Below are positions 58,497-64,000 of a stretch of DNA of 64,000 nt, one piece after another (positions within the stretch are counted from its first letter, which is position 1; every line of letters starts with the position of its first letter). Made by a program: the position numbers and the translations under genes. This DNA comes from Beverwykella pulmonaria. Taxonomy: Eukaryota > Ascomycota > Dothideomycetes > Pleosporales > Melanommataceae. The notes beneath the pieces are model-generated. The model ran no database searches. It was not told the origin of the DNA and was given only the letters and a program-made list of their open reading frames with translations. Where the stretch lies: positions 243,901 to 307,900 of the forward strand of contig BCHH01000016.1 in assembly GCA_001599595.1 (NCBI GenBank), in the 5' to 3' direction.

Positions 58497-59156
58497 ATGG
58501 CTCGTCAGCTTAATGGTCGCCACTCTACACACCGCGGAGTCAATCGTCGAGCTGGCAGTTACACGGTCGGCAGTTGGCGTTATCATGGAAATGGCTATAA
58601 CCGCGATAGACGGTTCACAGGCAGCAACCGCATTGGTGATCGAGCAAGAGACACACATCGTCGTCCATACCGTAGTGGCGATTTGCATCTGCTGGGGGGT
58701 CCGGGACGGGTTGGGGTAGGTGAGGGAGGGGCTGGTGGTGGCACTACCGAACAGGGACCACGCAGTGACGATATAGTCAACACTGGAAACACGGGCAATG
58801 CTGATCACCAGGAAGCCGGTGGCAACAACATAGTCAATAACAATCACCATTCCACAATCCAGGCCACAGGGCACACTACCACCACCCCCATGCCTGAAGC
58901 TCTCGTCGCTCAAACTAAGCGCCGCCGCTTGCAACTCATGGCGCGGGAGTTCGCTGCGGACAAACGCAAGCAGTCGTACCAGTACCGCGGCCGAGACCCC
59001 ATTAAGAAAGCGGTGCAGAACCCGAAGCTACGTGCTATCTTTGCGGGGAGGGGGATGCCGGGGCCGCCGAAGAGGAGGGATGGGCCCGTGTTGAGGATGG
59101 GGGTGCATGATTTGGGGTTTGGGTTTGAGGAGGTGGAGGTGGAGGTGGAGGAGTAA
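58497..59156 (+). CDS. Hypothetical basic, low-complexity protein
   Basis: Possible intronless gene of 219 residues, starting MARQLNGRH; the frame is open further upstream but without a better start. Composition is rich in Arg, Gly, Asn and His in the first half, then KRRRLQLMAREFAADKRKQSYQYRGRDP, and ends with an acidic run FEEVEVEVEE. No domain recognised. The frame is long for the local composition and stays coding-like to its stop, but I cannot show that it is expressed. Confidence 0.35.
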   Translation: MARQLNGRHSTHRGVNRRAGSYTVGSWRYHGNGYNRDRRFTGSNRIGDRARDTHRRPYRSGDLHLLGGPGRVGVGEGGAGGGTTEQGPRSDDIVNTGNTGNADHQEAGGNNIVNNNHHSTIQATGHTTTTPMPEALVAQTKRRRLQLMAREFAADKRKQSYQYRGRDPIKKAVQNPKLRAIFAGRGMPGPPKRRDGPVLRMGVHDLGFGFEEVEVEVEE

Positions 59157-60093
59157 GATGGGGATGAGGAGAGGGAAGTGCAGTGAAGGGTCGCTTTGCT
59201 TGGTCTCTCTTTCCTCCACAACGCCTCTTCTCACGAACCCACTGCTTTCTCAACTCCACCTCTGGGTTTTTCATTCCTTCTTGGTCTTCCATTCCGGTCT
59301 ACTTTCTCGGTTCTTTCCCGGTTTCCCTTCGGTCCCCTTTGCGTGTTCCCTCTGGGGTTCCCTTTGTCATTCTAAATTCAGGTTGGCAAATTGAGGGTCA
59401 TGGTTCACGGCTGTTGAGTAGAGGTCCTTTTGTCTCTTCTCTTCTTCACCTTCTTCTCCAGCAATGTTACTGTCACGTTTGGACTGGCTGACTTGTTGAT
59501 GTATCTGAACATCGACTGGGAATGTAGACGGAAGCATGAACAATGCGGGCTTCTTTCCCTCTCCACTTCATCATTGGTGATGGGGGTTTAGAGGGCTGAC
59601 TGGTGGATTGATGGCATTCATGTTCGACATGGATTCACGGCGTTCTGAATGGTACGGGCTGGATATACCCTTTTGCTTTTGCCTTGCTTTGCTCATATCT
59701 TAAGCTGCATTGCCATGCGAGAGTGTTTGTACTGAAAGGCACGCCATAGTATTTAGGTTCTAGGAACTTCAATGAGAATCAGACAATGCAACATGTCACA
59801 TGAAAAATTCTATCACAGTGAAAGCAACTATGTCTGTGCATTTCTACCTCCAATTCCAGGCTTAAATTGCTTGGACCCTACTGTAAACAAAAAAGACTCT
59901 CAATGTTACACTCGGCATCCTACTCATACACCGCTTTTCCACAATAACACGAGGTTCCCCCTTGCTGTGAGGCCGATCAGCATGTAGCTTCTCTCGCGCC
60001 TCAAACTCTCTTCTTCAGAATCACAATTTACACATCTTGAGTTGATATGCCGACGTCCACTCTTTAGCCTCCCAAGTATACGCCACTTAAGCC

Positions 60094-60238
60094 GCACGTC
60101 GTTGCCTCCTAACGATGCCAAGCCCACCAGCACGTCGTTCTTCGTAACGATGCCATGCCTACCCGCACGTCGTTCCTCGTAGCGATGCCATACTTACCCG
60201 CACGTCGATCATCGTAGCGTTGCCATACTTACCCGTAC
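60094..60238 (+). repeat. Tandem repeat, four units of ~35 bp
   Basis: Units begin at about 60094, 60130, 60165 and 60200, each starting GCACGTCG and containing CGATGCCA or CGTTGCCA. Units differ by a few bases. Confidence 0.85.
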
Positions 60239-60365
60239 GAGCAACTGCCTAAGCCCCCGTCCGCTGGAAACCTTAAAACGTGTTCTAGAACGCCCAAGCC
60301 TAGTCTTGGAAAACATTTAAGATTTACCCAGCTGCGCTCTAGAACATCTCTAGAAGCTTTTTTTT

Positions 60366-60479
60366 CACGCCTCTGGAAGCCCTTTTCACGCCTCTGAAAG
60401 CCCTTTTCGCGCCTCAAGAAGCCATTTCGCGCCTCTAGAAGCCATTTCGCACCCTTAGAAGCCATTTCGCGCCTTCTAG
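60366..60479 (+). repeat. Tandem repeat, about six units of ~20 bp
   Basis: Units resemble CGCCTCTAGAAGCCATTTCG, with lengths of 20 or 21 bases and gradual change along the array. Confidence 0.85.
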
Positions 60480-60517
60480 CGTTGCACTCCATCCGTCCGC
60501 TCCTCGGAACATAACTG

Positions 60518-60655
60518 TGGAAACTCTAATTCCCGCACCCGAAAATGTGCAATAATTATACCGTACAGGGGACATTGAGGTCCCTACTCCACTTGCTCGC
60601 GCGGCGGAGTGCAGGGCGGAAACTCTAAGTTCCCACACCCGAGAATGTGCCATAA
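60518..60655 (+). repeat. Direct repeat pair of ~39 bp
   Basis: Copies at 60518-60556 and 60616-60655 share GGAAACTCTAA then CACCCGA and AATGTGC, about 60 bases apart. Confidence 0.75.
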
Positions 60656-61599
60656 CGACATTATGGGAAAATGTCGGGCCTCAAGCAATATCAACGCCTC
60701 ATATGCAGGTACAGTTTCAGCTCCAAACTTATCATAGCAATATCCGGAAACATGTTTCCGAAAGTTTGTATCCAGAATTGTTGAGCTTTCTTCGTTATAT
60801 GTGTAGGTAGCAGAGGGGAAAGTATGCCGAAACGAGTTCATCGTTGGCAACTCTAGGCGATGACAACAGGTATGGATAGGTAGGCGTGAACTGGCATGAG
60901 GTGATGATGCAGCATCTCTGCTATCTCTTTGGAGGACGACAGACAGTGTGGCGAGTGGTGTGTGTTGTCATATGTATGGGGAAGGCGGAGCGAGCGGGGA
61001 AAATGAATAGCTGGCTAAGTCAATAAGCGAGTGCAATGGTAGGTGTGAATGGAGACTGAGAGATTAAGATACCGTCAGACAATGTAGACTACTCAGTAAG
61101 ACATATGGTCGTCCGTCCATACATTAATATCCTACACGAAGGTGGATACCAAAATATGAAGCTAAAAAAAATAAAAAACAATTTTTTTAAAATTGACAAT
61201 AGCAATAAGACAAAAACGAAACACCACTGCTGACGCTCATTCGCTCCGAAAACTGCATCTTATAGAAGCAGGAAATGTGAATTAAAGACGCAGACATTCT
61301 CCCTCTTCGCCCGTTGAAGATGTTTAGAGGCGAAAAATTAGTGAATCATAGATATTGTATCCAAGCCTATCTATTGATATAGAAAAAGTGCGTTACTCAC
61401 CTCCTAAGACAATCATTCACCACAATCTACTAGTTTACACAGTTTCCATCCCATTAAGCTCTCATAATCCAAACATTCCAGAACTCTTGCCACCTTCCTC
61501 ACACACCCTCTTCATCCGCCGTCACAAAATAACCCACCATCCATCTCCTTCCTCCCACCACATAATTCCCCACCTCGAATTCAAACACCCCTAGCATCT

Positions 61600-61649
61600 G
61601 CCTCGAAATAGCCCTCTGTCACGTCCGCCTCGAAATAGCACTCTGTCAC
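61600..61649 (+). repeat. 27-bp direct doublet
   Basis: GCCTCGAAATAGC followed by CTCTGTCAC occurs twice, 27 bases apart, with one difference. Confidence 0.75.
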
Positions 61650-62691
61650 CTGCTCGTCGGTCCATGTTTCGATTGCCGAGGTCTTATGATCAACTTCTTT
61701 CATCCGAATTCCGGTGTCAACTACCGTGCAAGGTCGCGCCTTGATATGTATTCGTACCTGGCATGGTAGTATGTAGGCATGTATCCCTGCCCGAGAGAAA
61801 CAATAAGTATGTAAGTGGGCGGTGTGTTCCAAAGTGTCCCCGATCCGACCTGAGAAACAAAGCCCCGTAATTTAGGTTTCGTTCTCTCGTCTTTCGATAC
61901 TCGTGTGTTTGTGGCGGTTGTCGAGACAAAGAGTCGGGTGCGCTAAGATAGAGGAATGTCTACCAGTCGCAATCAGTGTCAACATCTGCCGATCAGGCCA
62001 GACATTCCAAAACTCACCTTCCCCCTAGCCCTCTAACCTGTTGCTAGGGATCCTGGTCAAGCCCGTAGCACGTGGGAACACGTAGGAAACGCCAGACCGA
62101 TCTTCTCTTTTTAACCTGACACATGTAGATCAGCAAAGTAACGCCCACAAACGTGATACACAAACACCCCGTAAAATAGCTTGAGCCGAAAAATTTTCAA
62201 AAAAAAAAATTGGGTATTTGTCAAGTTGTGTTGATACTGAAAAATGTGTGGGTCGTCCATCAGCCCGGCGCTTCTGGAGCCGTGTAACCAGAATCTCTTT
62301 ATCTCAATACCATCAATATACAACAATGCGCCACCTCTTCATCCAACCCCTGGCTACTAGCCTCATTCCCAACACTTCCAAGACCTCCCAGTAGAATCGT
62401 GCCCCAACTCTAGCGTACAGTCCATGAAACGTACGCTCAATATGCAAGTATCAGCATTCAAGCGTTGGTACGCCAAAAACGCCAACTTGCATACCACCAT
62501 GTTTGAGGTATATGCAGGTGCGTTTTATGCAAAAGCGAAATTCGATAGCTGAAGCCGCGGCATGAAAATGCTCGAAAAGGACGAAGTGGTATGATGCCGT
62601 TTGCTCCAAAACTCCAGACAGGTATATCAACTTCGAAAGAATCAACTGAAGGGAAATCGTGACGCCGTCGAGGTCGAATATTTTGGGATTA

Positions 62692-63956
<1,265 letters not shown>

Positions 63957-64000
63957 CTAAAGATTGGTTAGTCTGCGTTCTGGAGATGATGACACGGGAG

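Larger units (their letters stand above)
59157..62691. other. Gene-poor 3.5 kb with short tandem repeats
   Basis: No frame shows a domain. It holds a 35-bp tandem repeat (60094-60238), a 20-bp tandem repeat (60366-60479), a repeated 39-bp block (60518-60655) and a 27-bp doublet (61600-61649), plus an A/T-rich patch near 61160-61200. No tRNA or rRNA seen. Confidence 0.5.

Overview
The window looks like nuclear DNA of a filamentous ascomycete (Pezizomycotina; Dothideomycetes is my guess, not shown). Reasons: genes on both strands with many short (49-114 nt) GT-AG introns carrying CTRAC-like branch sites, a HET-domain gene, an Argonaute, a fungal-type Zn-cluster regulator, a GH81 glucanase, and a Tc1-type element and gene relics whose stop codons look like C-to-T changes (RIP-like). 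No tRNA, rRNA or CRISPR array was recognised.

Layout. 1-2483: the 5' part of a HET + ankyrin-repeat gene with near-identical repeats, running off the left edge. 3.5-8.4 kb: COQ3 (ubiquinone methyltransferase), MRPL27/mL41 (mitoribosome) and UTP14 (rRNA processing), the last two divergent. 8.4-10.8 kb: no supported gene. 10.8-18.7 kb: a GH81 endo-1,3-beta-glucanase, a vacuolar-type Ca2+/H+ exchanger and a membrane coiled-coil protein I cannot name. 19.8-23.3 kb: Argonaute with an N-terminal GGRGRGD repeat tract broken by a 185-base assembly gap. 24.6-32.5 kb: RIF1 with two protein phosphatase 1 docking motifs, divergent from RIC8 (G-alpha chaperone/exchange factor). 33.4-39.5 kb: a large cysteine-rich protein with an F-box-like N-terminus and a fungal transcription factor with an incomplete Zn2Cys6 motif.

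39.5-50.5 kb is an accessory, decaying stretch: a broken NAD(P)-binding epimerase-like gene, a RING-finger gene, a complete-ended but dead Tc1-like transposon peppered with 41 isolated Ns, a gene equal to the C-terminal half of a HET protein, and a decayed low-complexity reading frame with many stops. From 50.6 kb conserved genes resume: DBF4 (replication kinase subunit), ATG12 (autophagy), PANB/ECM31 (pantothenate synthesis) and UBC8 (ubiquitin-conjugating enzyme). UBC8 is the most striking locus: conserved protein sequence is only continuous if three microexons of 8, 3 and 5 nt are spliced in. 58.5-62.7 kb is gene-poor with short tandem repeats, and the right edge holds the 3' part of a protein kinase gene.

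The conserved genes are unrelated in pathway, as is usual for fungal chromosomes; the only functional pairing suggested by position is divergent promoters (MRPL27/UTP14 and RIF1/RIC8).
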